Positions 18,452 to 31,599 are shown, counted from the first letter of the stretch. The stretch is DNA of 64,000 nt from Shinella zoogloeoides (GCF_030733845.1 NZ_CP132311.1:3702501-3766500); one strand, 5' to 3'. Notes: generated from the letters alone by a model not told the origin. Made by a program: numbers and translations.

Positions 18452-20818
18452 ATGAACAAGCACACTTCGCACCTTCCGGGCGATCTCAAGGCTGAAAAGA
18501 TCATCGGCGGCGTTCATGCCAGCATCCGCCACGATTCCGCGCACAAGCATGTCGCCGGAACGGCTGTCTATATCGACGACATTACCGAGCCCGCCGGCAC
18601 GCTGCATGCCGGCTTCGGCCTCTCGACCGTCGCGCACGGCATCCTGAAATCGGTCGATCTCTCGGCGGTGCGCGCCGCGCCCGGCGTCGTCGACGTGCTG
18701 ACCTGTGCGGACGTGCCCGGCGTCAACGACATCTCGCCGTCCAACATGCACGACGATCCGGTGCTTGCCGACGGCAAGGTGGAATTCCACGGCCAGCCGA
18801 TCTTCTGCGTGCTCGCCGAAACGCGCGACGAGGCCCGCCGCGCCGCGCGGCTGGCGAAGATCGAATATGAGGAACTGCCGGCCGATATCGATATCTGGGA
18901 TCTCGATGTCGCCACGCACAAGCAGGTCGTGACCCCGCTGACGCTGAAGCGCGGCGATGCGGCGGCAGCGCTCGAAAGCGCCCCGCGCCGCGTGAAGGGC
19001 CGCATGCGGCTCGGCGGCCAGGACCATTTCTACCTGGAAGGCCAAGTTTCGCTCGCCGTGCCGGGCGAGGACGACGAGGTCGTCGTCTATTGCTCGACGC
19101 AGGGCCCGAGCGAGACGCAGCACATGATCGCCCATGCGCTCGGCGTGCCGAGCAATGCCGTGACGGTCGAGGTGCGCCGCATGGGCGGCGGCTTCGGCGG
19201 CAAGGAAACCCAGGCGAACCAGTGCGCGGCCATCGCCGCCATCGCGGCCAAGAAGCTGAACCGCGCCGTCAAGGTGCGCCTCGACCGCGACGAGGACATG
19301 GTCGCCACCGGCAAGCGGCACGACTTCGCCATCGACTACGATGTCGGCTTCGACGACGAGGGCCGCATCCTCGGCATCGACTACACGTTCGCGCTGCGCG
19401 CGGGTTTTTCGGCGGACCTTTCCGGCCCGGTGGGCGACCGCGCGCTGTTCCACTGCGACAACGCCTATTTCTTCCCGCATGTGCATGCGAAATCCGCGCC
19501 GCTCTACACCAACACGGTGTCCAACACCGCCTTCCGCGGCTTCGGCGGCCCGCAGGGCATGGTGGGCGCGGAGCGCGTCATCGACGAGGTGGCCTTTGCC
19601 GTCGGCAAGGATCCGCTCGAGATCCGCAAGCTGAACTTCTACGACGAAATGGGCGTTGCGGGTGATCGCAACCTCACGCCGTACCACCAGAAGGTCGAGG
19701 ACTGCATCATCCAGCGCATCGTCGCCGAGCTGGAGGAAAGCGCCGACTATGCCGGCCGCCGCAAGGCGATCGCCGAGTTCAACGCGAAGAGCCGCGTCGT
19801 CAAGCGCGGCCTGGCGCTGACGCCGGTGAAGTTCGGCATTTCCTTCACCAAGACGGAATCCAACCAGGCCGGCGCGCTGGTGCATGTCTATACCGACGGC
19901 TCCGTGCACATGAACCACGGCGGCACGGAAATGGGCCAGGGCCTGCACCTGAAGGTGGCGCAGGTGGTGGCGGAAGAGTTCCAGATCGACCTCGACCGGG
20001 TGAAGATCACCGCGACGACGACCGCCAAGGTGCCGAACACCTCGCCGACCGCCGCCTCCTCCGGCGCCGACCTCAACGGCATGGCCGCGCAGGACGCCGC
20101 GCGCCAGATCAAGGACCGGCTCATCGATTTCGCCGCCGAAAGCCATCAGGTGCCGCGCGATCAGGTGGTCTTCCTGCCCAACCGCGTGCGCATCGGCAAT
20201 GCCGAGGTCTCCTTCAATGATCTCGTCAAGCAGGCCTACATGGCCCGCGTCCAGCTCTCGGCGGCCGGCTTCTACAAGACGCCGAAGATTCACTGGGACC
20301 GCTCCAAGGGCCGCGGCCACGCCTTCTACTACTATGCCTATGGCGCGGCCTGCTCCGAAGTCTCCGTCGATACGCTGACCGGCGAATATGTCGTCGAACG
20401 CACCGACATCCTGCACGATACCGGTCGTTCGCTGAACAAGATCATCGATATCGGCCAGATCGAGGGCGGCTTCATCCAGGGCATGGGCTGGCTGACGACG
20501 GAGGAACTGTGGTGGGACGGCAAGGGGCGGCTTCGCACCCATGCGCCCTCCACCTACAAGATCCCGCTCGCTTCCGATCGGCCGAAGATCTTCAACGTGG
20601 CGCTGACCGACTGGTCGGAGGCCTACGAGCCGACGGTCCACCGCTCCAAGGCGGTCGGCGAGCCGCCGCTGCCGCTCGGCCTCGCCGTGCTGCATGCGCT
20701 GTCGGACGCGGTGGCGAGCGTGGCGGACCACAAGATCTGCCCACGCCTCGATGCCCCGGCCACGCCCGAATGCGTGCTGATGGCCATCGAGCGCCTCAAG
20801 GCTGCGAAGAAGGGGTGA
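18452..20818 (+). CDS. xdhB: Xanthine dehydrogenase large subunit (molybdopterin)
   Basis: A 788-residue molybdenum subunit that hydroxylates hypoxanthine and xanthine to urate. It has the aldehyde oxidase/xanthine dehydrogenase a/b hammerhead domain at the N-terminus (HKHVAGTAVYIDDI) and the molybdopterin-binding domain, with MGGGFGGKETQANQCAA, AFRGFGGPQGM and HMNHGGTEMGQGLH. The catalytic glutamate lies in AVGEPPLPLG, at about residue 737. It is three bases after xdhA and four before xdhC, hence one operon. The length fits the bacterial two-subunit enzyme. Confidence 0.97.
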   Translation: MNKHTSHLPGDLKAEKIIGGVHASIRHDSAHKHVAGTAVYIDDITEPAGTLHAGFGLSTVAHGILKSVDLSAVRAAPGVVDVLTCADVPGVNDISPSNMHDDPVLADGKVEFHGQPIFCVLAETRDEARRAARLAKIEYEELPADIDIWDLDVATHKQVVTPLTLKRGDAAAALESAPRRVKGRMRLGGQDHFYLEGQVSLAVPGEDDEVVVYCSTQGPSETQHMIAHALGVPSNAVTVEVRRMGGGFGGKETQANQCAAIAAIAAKKLNRAVKVRLDRDEDMVATGKRHDFAIDYDVGFDDEGRILGIDYTFALRAGFSADLSGPVGDRALFHCDNAYFFPHVHAKSAPLYTNTVSNTAFRGFGGPQGMVGAERVIDEVAFAVGKDPLEIRKLNFYDEMGVAGDRNLTPYHQKVEDCIIQRIVAELEESADYAGRRKAIAEFNAKSRVVKRGLALTPVKFGISFTKTESNQAGALVHVYTDGSVHMNHGGTEMGQGLHLKVAQVVAEEFQIDLDRVKITATTTAKVPNTSPTAASSGADLNGMAAQDAARQIKDRLIDFAAESHQVPRDQVVFLPNRVRIGNAEVSFNDLVKQAYMARVQLSAAGFYKTPKIHWDRSKGRGHAFYYYAYGAACSEVSVDTLTGEYVVERTDILHDTGRSLNKIIDIGQIEGGFIQGMGWLTTEELWWDGKGRLRTHAPSTYKIPLASDRPKIFNVALTDWSEAYEPTVHRSKAVGEPPLPLGLAVLHALSDAVASVADHKICPRLDAPATPECVLMAIERLKAAKKG

Positions 20819-20822
20819 AACG

Positions 20823-21671
20823 ATGCCCGCCGCGCGCGAAGACATCCGGGATTTCCTGCGCCGTGAACAGGCCGTGGTGCTGGTCGAGGTGACCGGTGCC
20901 GCGGGCTCCACGCCGCGCGACACCGATGCCTGGATGCTGGTATCGGAGCGGGCGATCTATGCGACGATCGGCGGCGGGCAGCTCGAATATATGGCGATCG
21001 ACCATGCGCGGCGGGCGCTGCGCTCCGGCCGTGACGCCGAGCCGATGAACGTGCCGCTCGGCCCGGAGATCGGCCAGTGCTGCGGCGGCCGGGTCGGGCT
21101 CTCCTTCGCAGAGGTCACGCCGGTGCTCGCACGGGACCTCGTGACGCGCTGCGACCGCGAGATGGCATCGCGCCCGCATGTCTACGTCTTCGGCGCCGGC
21201 CATGTCGGTGATGCGCTCGCCATGGCACTCTCGCTCGCGCCGCTGCGCGTCATCCTGGTGGATACGCGCGAGGACGAGCTGACCGCCTCAACGGTGCCGC
21301 ATGTCGAGACCTGCCTGACGGCGATGCCCGAGGCGGTGGTGCGCGACGCGCCGGCCGGCAGCAGCTTCGTGGTCCTGACGCACGACCACGCGCTCGATTT
21401 CCTGATCACCGCCGAAGCGCTCAAGCGGGACGATGCCGCCTATGTCGGCATGATCGGCTCGAAGACCAAGCGCACGACCTTCCGCAACTGGCTGTCGCGT
21501 GAAATCGGCAACCCGGAGCTTTTCGAGAACCTCGTCTGCCCCATCGGGGGCACGGCCATCAGGGACAAGCGCCCCACCGTCATCGCAGCCCTCGCCGCCG
21601 CGGAGATCATGACGGCGGCGCTATCGTGGACGGCAAGTCACGTCAATCGGGCGGAGACCGTCAGTCGGTAG
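20823..21671 (+). CDS. xdhC: Xanthine dehydrogenase accessory protein XdhC
   Basis: A 282-residue chaperone that binds molybdenum cofactor, protects its sulfurated form and inserts it into XdhB. The N-terminal XdhC/CoxI domain has the EIGQCCGGRVGLSF cysteine motif. The C-terminal half is a Rossmann fold with VYVFGAGHVGDALAMALS and a conserved YVGMIGSKTKR. It is the last gene of hiuH-xdhABC. Its 3' end overlaps the end of the opposing LysR gene by 11 bases, so the two transcripts converge and overlap. Confidence 0.95.
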   Translation: MPAAREDIRDFLRREQAVVLVEVTGAAGSTPRDTDAWMLVSERAIYATIGGGQLEYMAIDHARRALRSGRDAEPMNVPLGPEIGQCCGGRVGLSFAEVTPVLARDLVTRCDREMASRPHVYVFGAGHVGDALAMALSLAPLRVILVDTREDELTASTVPHVETCLTAMPEAVVRDAPAGSSFVVLTHDHALDFLITAEALKRDDAAYVGMIGSKTKRTTFRNWLSREIGNPELFENLVCPIGGTAIRDKRPTVIAALAAAEIMTAALSWTASHVNRAETVSR

Positions 21672-22605
21672 CCTCCTCGGCGAGCATCTCCTCCCCCAGG
21701 AGCTTGCCGATCAGCCGCTGACATCGCTCCGCCATGAAGTCGATCATCAGGCGGACCTTGGGGTCCTGGAAGCGCTTGTGCGGATAGATCGCGGCGAGCT
21801 GCACGGGGGCGGGCGGCGAGTCTTTGAGGACCTCCACCAGCCGGCCCTCGGCGAGATGGGCCTTTACCTCGAAGAGCGGCTTGTTGATGATGCCGCGGTC
21901 CTCCAGCGCCCACTGGGTCAGCACGTCGCCGTCGTCGCTGTCATAGGGGCCGGCGACCTCGAATTTGCGCGTGCCCTCGGGCGTCACCAGCGTCCAGAAA
22001 TATTCCTTGGAGCCGGGATAGCGCAAAAGCAGACAGTCGTGCTTGTCGGCGATCAGCGCATCGGCGGTCTTCGGCGTGCCGCGGCGGGCGAGATAGGCGG
22101 GGGAGGCGCAGAGCACGCGCTCGCATTTGAGGATGCCGCGCATGCGCAGGTTCGAATCCTCCAGCACGCCGAGCTTGAAGGCGACGTCGACGCCTTCGGC
22201 GAGGATATCGACATTGTGGTCCGACAGGCGCACGCGCACCTCGATATCGGGATACTTGTCGTGGAATTCGGGAATGCCGGAGGCGATGAGGCGGCGGCCG
22301 ATGCCGAGCGGGGCGGTGATGCGGAGCGAACCCTTCGGGTTGCGGGAAAGGTCGGCGATCGCGGCTTCCGCCTCGTTCACCGCCTCGATGATCTTCACCG
22401 CGCCGTCGTAGAACACGCGGCCATGCTCGGTCGGCGAAAGCTTTCGCGTGGTGCGGTTGAAGAGCCGGACGCCGAGGTGGCGTTCCAGCTCCTTGATGCG
22501 GTTGCTGGCGACCGCCGGGGTGACGCGCTGGTCACGCCCCGCTGCCGAGAGAGTACCGAGTTCGACCACGCGAACAAAGACGCGCACATTATCGAGATAG
22601 GACAT
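21661..22605 (-). CDS. LysR-family transcriptional regulator of the purine cluster
   Basis: A 314-residue LysR-type regulator. The HTH lies in about residues 3-62 (TLSAAGRDQRVTPAVASNRI) and is followed by a LysR substrate-binding domain (GSLRITAPLGIGRRL, GVDVAFKLGVLEDS). It resembles the AaeR/DmlR-like branch. It lies between xdhC and puuD and is divergent from puuD, so urate, xanthine or another pathway intermediate is a reasonable inducer. This is inferred from position. The start at 22605 gives the standard N-terminus. Confidence 0.9.
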   Translation of the reverse strand: MSYLDNVRVFVRVVELGTLSAAGRDQRVTPAVASNRIKELERHLGVRLFNRTTRKLSPTEHGRVFYDGAVKIIEAVNEAEAAIADLSRNPKGSLRITAPLGIGRRLIASGIPEFHDKYPDIEVRVRLSDHNVDILAEGVDVAFKLGVLEDSNLRMRGILKCERVLCASPAYLARRGTPKTADALIADKHDCLLLRYPGSKEYFWTLVTPEGTRKFEVAGPYDSDDGDVLTQWALEDRGIINKPLFEVKAHLAEGRLVEVLKDSPPAPVQLAAIYPHKRFQDPKVRLMIDFMAERCQRLIGKLLGEEMLAEEATD

Positions 22606-22673
22606 GGATTCCTTCTACCACATTGGCGTGCAGAGCAAAGTGGGGAGGCATCTTTTAGTTTTTTTTGAAAGTG

Positions 22674-22717
22674 TTGGGGATTTGCCGGGATTTCCGAGAT
22701 AATAACTTGATGGCAAA
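22674..22717 (+). promoter_or_regulatory. Candidate puuD promoter and dyad
   Basis: TTGGGG at 22674-22679 and GATAAT at 22698-22703 are 18 bases apart and could serve as a sigma-70 promoter for puuD. TTTGCC at 22681-22686 is the inverse of GGCAAA at 22712-22717 and may be an operator. A GGAGGAGG ribosome binding site follows before the ATG at 22748. Confidence 0.3.
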
Positions 22718-22747
22718 CATTTCCGTGAAGATCGGAGGAGGTCCCCC

Positions 22748-23985
22748 ATGTATGAATACGCAATCGCCTGGGATTGGCTCATGTTTGCCGTCCGATGGCT
22801 GCACGTCATCACAGCCATCGCCTGGATCGGCTCGTCGTTTTATTTCGTCGCGCTCGACCTGGGCCTGAAGAAGCACCCTGACCTGCCGGCAGGCGCCCAT
22901 GGCGAGGAATGGCAGGTCCACGGCGGCGGCTTCTACCACATCCAGAAATACCTCGTGGCGCCGGCCAAGATGCCCGAGCACCTCGTCTGGTTCAAATGGG
23001 AAAGCTACGTCACCTGGCTCTCCGGTTTCGGCATGCTCTGTCTCGTCTACTATGCGGGCGCCGACCTCTACCTCATCGACCCGAGCGTGCTCGACGTCTC
23101 CAAGCCGGTGGCCATTGCCATCTCGCTGGCTTCGCTCGCCTTCGGCTGGATCATCTACGACCTCATCTGCAAGTCGCCCTTCGGCAACGACAACACGCGC
23201 CTGATGGTGGCGCTCTACTTCATCCTGGTCGCCGTCGCCTGGGGCTATACGCAGCTCTTCACGGGCCGGGCCGCCTTCCTGCATCTCGGCGCCTTCACGG
23301 CAACGATCATGTCGGCGAACGTGTTCTTCATCATCATGCCGAACCAGCGCATCGTCGTCGCCGACCTCATCGCCGGCCGCACGCCCGATCCGAAATACGG
23401 CAAGATCGCCAAGCAGCGCTCCACGCACAACAACTACCTGACGCTGCCGGTGCTGTTCCTCATGCTGTCGAACCACTATCCGCTGGCCTTCGGCACGGAG
23501 TTCAACTGGATCATCGCCTCGCTGGTCTTCCTGATGGGCGTCACCATCCGCCACTACTTCAACACCACCCACGCCAATGCCGGCAACCCGACCTGGACCT
23601 GGCTTGCGACCGCGCTGCTCTTCGTGCTGATCATGTGGCTCTCCACGGTGCCGAAGGTCCTGACGGGTGAAACCGCCGACGCCAAGGTCTCCTCCACGCA
23701 GCAGACCTTCATGACGGCGGAAGCCTTCCCGAAGGTCCGCGACACGGTGCTCGGCCGCTGTGCCATGTGCCATGCGCAGGAGCCGGGCTGGGAAGGCATC
23801 GTCACGCCGCCGAAAGGCGTGATGCTGGAAACGGACGCGCAGATAGCGGCCCATGCCCGTGAGATCTACCTGCAGGCCGGCCGCTCGCACGCCATGCCGC
23901 CCGCCAACGTCACCCAGGTTTCGGACGAGGAGCGCAAGCTCTTCGTCGCCTGGTACGAGAGCGCGGTCAGCGGGGAGAAGACCCA

Positions 23986-23989
<4 letters not shown>
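22748..23989 (+). CDS. puuD: Membrane urate hydroxylase PuuD with cytochrome c domain
   Basis: A 413-residue integral membrane protein of the DUF989/PuuD family. Hydrophobic helices cover residues 10 to about 310, with conserved histidines in VRWLHVITAIAWIGSSFYF. The last 80 residues are a cytochrome c domain with heme motif CAMCH (338-342) and a candidate axial methionine at 383 (HAMPPAN). The family oxidises urate to 5-hydroxyisourate and hands electrons to the respiratory chain rather than to oxygen directly, so it replaces uricase, which is absent here. The stop overlaps the guaD start by four bases. A strong GGAGGAGG precedes the start. It supplies the substrate of HiuH. Confidence 0.94.
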
Positions 23990-25329
<1,340 letters not shown>

Positions 25330-25620
25330 TCATTTGACGGTGCATATACCATTCGCGCCGCCGTGCCCGGTATAGGACACGGCGGCCGAGCCATCCGGGT
25401 TGATGCTCAGCGAGATCGTCACGCCGTGGCCCTTGGCCTCGTAGTAGTTGTCGTTGAAGACGTGCAGCTTGGCTTCCTTGCCGTTGATGTAGATCGGGCC
25501 GCCCTCATCGGCATGCACTTCGATCTTGCCGGGGCAGGTCGCGTTGACGAGCGGGATCTTCGCGAAGGCCGGGCTCGCAACGAGGAGTGCGAAGGCGGCG
25601 GCGAGGCGGACTGGAGACAT
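25330..25620 (-). CDS. Small secreted protein of unknown function
   Basis: A 96-residue protein with a clear signal peptide (MSPVRLAAAFALLVASPAFA, cleavage after residue 20). The mature part has two cysteines (ATCPGKIEVHADEGG and NGICTVK near the end) that could form a disulfide, and several short beta-strand-like segments. I do not recognise a family with known function. The start at 25620 is chosen because AAGGA lies seven bases upstream; an adjacent TTG two codons earlier is less likely. The stop abuts the guaD stop on the other strand with no spacer. Confidence 0.72.
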   Translation of the reverse strand: MSPVRLAAAFALLVASPAFAKIPLVNATCPGKIEVHADEGGPIYINGKEAKLHVFNDNYYEAKGHGVTISLSINPDGSAAVSYTGHGGANGICTVK

Positions 25621-25672
25621 CGGCAAATCCTTTCGTGATCTGCCGGCCAGATTGCCAGCGCCGCGTTCCCAG

Positions 25673-26500
25673 TCAAGGGTGCTTGAGGCGCCCGCCCATC
25701 GCCTTTGTCAATCCCTCCGCCGCCGCCCGGATGACGGGCCCGAAGGCGTCGACCTTGCTGTCGGGCAGGCGCACCGCCGGACCCGATACCGAAATCCCCG
25801 CGATGGCCTCGCCATATTCGTCGAAGATCGGCGCCGCCACGCAGCGCATGCCGAGCGTGTGCTCCTCGTCGTCGATAGACCAGCCGCGGGTGCGGATTCT
25901 CGCGATGTCCTCGAGCAGCGTCGGAAGGGTGTCGCGGGTCTTGTCGGTGAAATGCTGCAGCGTGCGGCCGGCAAGCAGCGCCTCGATGCGCGCATCGGGC
26001 CAGGTCGACAGGATCGCCTTGCCGATGCCGGAGGCATGGATCGGCCCGCGCCGGCCGGGGCGGAAGAAGGCGCGCATCGGCGCATGGCTTTCCACCTGGG
26101 AAATGAACACCACGTCGCCGTCGTCCTCGATGGCGATATTGGCGGTCTCGCCGCAACCTTCCATCAACTGCTTCAGGAACGGCCGGCTGATCGTGCCGAG
26201 CTTGCGGAAGCGCAGGTAGGCGGTGCCGATCTCGAAGGCCTTGACGCCGATCGTCCAGGCGCCGGTCTCGCCGTCATGCGCCACCATGCCGTGCTGGGAA
26301 AGCGAGGTCAGCAGCCGGTGCACGGTGGACGGCGCCATGCCGGACTGGTCGGCAAGGTCGGTCAGCGCCGCGCCGTCGGCGCGCGCCACCAAGTCCAGCA
26401 GCTTCAGGCTGCGGTCCAGCACCTGCACGGAGGAGGGAGCCGCGTTCTCCGCCGGTTTGCGGCCGGGCCGTCCGCGTGTCTTTTCCTGATGCTCCGCCAT
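25673..26500 (-). CDS. IclR-family regulator of the glyoxylate module
   Basis: A 275-residue IclR-type regulator. After a basic N-terminal tail (KTRGRPGRKP) comes the winged HTH (about residues 25-85; LTDLADQSGMAPSTVHRLLT), then the GAF-like effector domain with RRGPIHASGIGKAILSTW and GMRCVAAPIFDEYGEAIAGI. It resembles AllR/GclR-type proteins that bind glyoxylate or allantoin and repress gcl genes, and it is divergent from gcl here. The start at 26500 follows GAGGAG. Repressor function and ligand are inferred from family and position. Confidence 0.9.
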   Translation of the reverse strand: MAEHQEKTRGRPGRKPAENAAPSSVQVLDRSLKLLDLVARADGAALTDLADQSGMAPSTVHRLLTSLSQHGMVAHDGETGAWTIGVKAFEIGTAYLRFRKLGTISRPFLKQLMEGCGETANIAIEDDGDVVFISQVESHAPMRAFFRPGRRGPIHASGIGKAILSTWPDARIEALLAGRTLQHFTDKTRDTLPTLLEDIARIRTRGWSIDDEEHTLGMRCVAAPIFDEYGEAIAGISVSGPAVRLPDSKVDAFGPVIRAAAEGLTKAMGGRLKHP

Positions 26501-26551
26501 GGTGCTTTCTCCTCGTCGCCGCATCATGACATAGCCGGCCTTGCCCGATTG

Positions 26552-26619
26552 TTCCAGATTCGTTGAAAATGTTTATTTCCATCTGATGGGATAGATTTCC
26601 ATTTTTGTATTGCGTGGAA
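26552..26619. promoter_or_regulatory. Candidate IclR operator in the gcl promoter region
   Basis: Half-sites TTCCA at 26552-26556, 26577-26581 and 26597-26601, and the inverse TGGAA at 26615-26619, lie in an AT-rich stretch. ATTTCCAT is repeated exactly at 26575-26582 and 26595-26602, 20 bp apart (two turns). TGGAA/TTCCA halves are the core of the Escherichia coli AllR box as I recall it. Confidence 0.45.
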
Positions 26620-26665
26620 TGCGGAATGCGCTACCTTCCCCTTCGAGAGACGGAGGAAAATCCCC

Positions 26666-28453
<1,788 letters not shown>

Positions 28454-28470
28454 GTTAGAGGGAGAACGAA

Positions 28471-29250
<780 letters not shown>

Positions 29251-29283
29251 GCAGACATCATTTCAAGATTGGGAGTATAGATC

Positions 29284-30168
29284 ATGGCAAATATCGGTTT
29301 CATCGGCCTCGGCATCATGGGCACCCCCATGGCGCGCCACCTGCAGAATGCCGGCCACACCGTCATCACCTCGAAATTTTTCATCCCGCCGCACAAGGAC
29401 CTGGTCGACAACGGCCTCCAGATCGTCGACAGCCCGAAGGCGCTGGCCGAGACGGTCGACACGATCATCCTCATGCTGCCCGACACGCCTGAAGTCGAGG
29501 ACGTGCTGTTCGGCGAGAACGGCGTTTCCTACGGCCTCAAGGCCGGCAAGCTCGTCATCGACATGAGCTCGATCTCGCCGATCGCCACCAAGGAATTCGC
29601 CAAGAAGATCCGCGAAACCGGCGCCGAGTATGTCGACGGTCCGGTCTCGGGCGGTGAAGTCGGCGCCAAGAACGCCTCGCTCTCCATCATGGCCGGCGGC
29701 TCGCAGGAAAGCTTCGACCGCGCGCTTCCGCTCTTCCAGCTCATGGGCAAGAACATCACGCTCGTCGGCGACTGCGGCGATGGCCAGGTCACCAAGGTGG
29801 CCAACCAGATCATCGTGGCGCTCACCATCGAAGCGGTTGCCGAAGCCCTCGTCTTCGCCTCCAAGGCCGGTGCCGATCCGGCGCGCGTTCGTGAGGCGCT
29901 GATGGGCGGCTTTGCCTCCTCGCGCATTCTCGAAGTGCACGGCGATCGCATGGTCAAGCGTACTTTCGATCCGGGCTTCCGCATCTCGCTGCACCAGAAG
30001 GACCTCAACCTGGCCCTCCAGGGCGCCAAGGCGCTGGGCGTTTCGCTGCCCAACACCGCCTCGACGCAGGAACTCTTCAACCAGTGCGCCGCCCATGGCG
30101 ATGCAGGCCTCGATCACTCAGGTCTCGTCACGGCGCTGGAGCGCATGGCGAACCACGCCGTCGCATGA
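29284..30168 (+). CDS. glxR: Tartronate semialdehyde reductase
   Basis: A 294-residue beta-hydroxyacid dehydrogenase that reduces tartronate semialdehyde to D-glycerate. It has the N-terminal Rossmann motif IGFIGLGIMGTPMARHLQNA, the substrate motif YVDGPVSGGEVGAKNASL and the catalytic lysine in GQVTKVANQIIVA. The C-terminal helical domain includes the HQKDLNLALQGAKALG segment. It is the third gene of the gcl series. A strong hairpin follows its stop, before the kinase gene. Confidence 0.95.
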   Translation: MANIGFIGLGIMGTPMARHLQNAGHTVITSKFFIPPHKDLVDNGLQIVDSPKALAETVDTIILMLPDTPEVEDVLFGENGVSYGLKAGKLVIDMSSISPIATKEFAKKIRETGAEYVDGPVSGGEVGAKNASLSIMAGGSQESFDRALPLFQLMGKNITLVGDCGDGQVTKVANQIIVALTIEAVAEALVFASKAGADPARVREALMGGFASSRILEVHGDRMVKRTFDPGFRISLHQKDLNLALQGAKALGVSLPNTASTQELFNQCAAHGDAGLDHSGLVTALERMANHAVA

Positions 30169-30174
30169 CGGCCT

Positions 30175-30205
30175 GACCGGGCGGGGAGGGGAGCCCCGCC
30201 CGGTC
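30175..30205 (+). terminator. Intercistronic hairpin between glxR and the glycerate kinase gene
   Basis: GACCGGGCGGGG and CCCCGCCCGGTC form a perfect 12-bp GC-rich stem around AGGGGAG, followed by a weak ACCCTTCTT. It may stop part of the transcription or protect the upstream mRNA, which would make kinase levels lower than reductase levels. Confidence 0.5.
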
Positions 30206-30330
30206 ACCCTTCTTCTGGAGGAGGAGAACAGCCCCTCATCCCGCCCGCGCCATTTCCGAAAGGATGGGCTCTGGCGTGCGGATGGGGGGCTGTGCTTAAT
30301 AGAGCCACCCGCATGACCCGGAGGAATTTC

Positions 30331-31599
30331 ATGCCGCCCATCGCCGATCCGCGCGCCTTTCTCGAACAGCTTTTCTCCGTCGCGGTCGCCGCCGCCGATC
30401 CGGACGAGGTCCTGGTCGCCAACCTGCCGGAAAAGCCCAAGGGGCGAACGGTGGTGATCGGCGCCGGCAAGGGCGCCGCGCAGATGGCGCGCGCCTTCGA
30501 GCGCCTGTGGGACGGCCCGCTCACCGGCGTCGTCGTCACGCGCTACGGCTATGCCGTTGCCTGCGAGCGCATCGAGGTTCTGGAAGCCGCCCATCCGGTG
30601 CCTGACGATAGCGGCCTGCTCGCCTCCGGCCGGCTGATGGCCGCCGTACGGGGCCTTACGGAAGACGACCTCGTCGTCGCCCTCGTCTGCGGTGGCGGCT
30701 CGGCGCTCCTGCCGGCGCCTGCCGGCGACCTGACGCTTGCCGACGAGATCGCCGTCAACAAGGCCCTGCTCGCCTCCGGCGCGCCGATCAGCGCCATGAA
30801 CGCCGTGCGCAAGCAGGTCTCGCGCATCAAGGGCGGTCGGCTTGCCGCGCTCGCCCACCCGGCCCGCGTCGTTTCGCTGGTCGTTTCCGATATTCCCGGC
30901 GACAATCCCGCCCTCGTCGCCTCCGGCCCGACCATCGCCGACGCGACGACCCGCGCGGATGCGCTGCGCCTCATCGAGCGCTATCGCCTCGACCTGCCCG
31001 AAGCCGTCATGCGCCATATCGAGGGCGGCAAGGACGAGCCGCCGCTGCCGTCCGATCCGCGCTTCGCCCGCAATGAGGTGAGGCTCGTCGCCTCCGCCGC
31101 CGTCTCGCTGGAAGCCGCCGCCGCGGCGGCGAAGAAGGCCGGCGTCGAGGCCGTTATCCTGTCCGACGCGATCGAGGGCGAAGCCTCGGAAGTCGGCCGC
31201 GTGCATGCCGCCATCGCCGCCGAGGTCGTCCGCCGCGACCGGCCGTTCCGGAAACCCGTCGTCATCCTTTCGGGCGGAGAAACCACCGTCACCATCAAGG
31301 GCAAAGGCAAGGGCGGCCGCAACGGCGAGTTTCTGCTGTCCTTCGCCTGCGCCACCGACGGCCTGGAAGGCCTTTCCGCGCTCGCTGCCGATACGGACGG
31401 CATCGACGGTTCGGAGGACAATGCCGGCGCCTTCGCCGACGGCACCACCGTCGCGCGCCTTGCCGACAAGGGCAAGGATGCCGCCGAGTTCTTGGCGCGC
31501 AACGATAGCTGGACCGTCTTCGACGCGCTCGGCGACCTGTTCGTCCCCGGCCCGACCGGGACCAACGTCAACGACTTCCGGGCCATCCTGATCCAGTAG
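30331..31599 (+). CDS. Glycerate 2-kinase (MOFRL/TtuD type)
   Basis: A 422-residue kinase of the MOFRL/DUF4147 family that phosphorylates D-glycerate, most probably at C2. Features are VVIGAGKGAAQMARAFE, the phosphate-binding ALVCGGGSALLPAP, NAVRKQVSRIKGGRLA, and the C-terminal MOFRL domain with VVILSGGETTVTIKGKGKGG and AADTDGIDGSEDNAGAF. The start at 30331 is chosen for the GGAGG seven bases upstream; the ATG at 30313 lacks such a site. It completes the route from glyoxylate to central metabolism. The names ttuD and glxK are both used for relatives, so I give no symbol. Confidence 0.92.
   Translation: MPPIADPRAFLEQLFSVAVAAADPDEVLVANLPEKPKGRTVVIGAGKGAAQMARAFERLWDGPLTGVVVTRYGYAVACERIEVLEAAHPVPDDSGLLASGRLMAAVRGLTEDDLVVALVCGGGSALLPAPAGDLTLADEIAVNKALLASGAPISAMNAVRKQVSRIKGGRLAALAHPARVVSLVVSDIPGDNPALVASGPTIADATTRADALRLIERYRLDLPEAVMRHIEGGKDEPPLPSDPRFARNEVRLVASAAVSLEAAAAAAKKAGVEAVILSDAIEGEASEVGRVHAAIAAEVVRRDRPFRKPVVILSGGETTVTIKGKGKGGRNGEFLLSFACATDGLEGLSALAADTDGIDGSEDNAGAFADGTTVARLADKGKDAAEFLARNDSWTVFDALGDLFVPGPTGTNVNDFRAILIQ

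Noticed and set aside
17906..20923. 1005-codon minus-strand frame antisense to xdhA/xdhB
   Set aside because: Composition is of the shadow type and xdhB on the plus strand is unmistakable.
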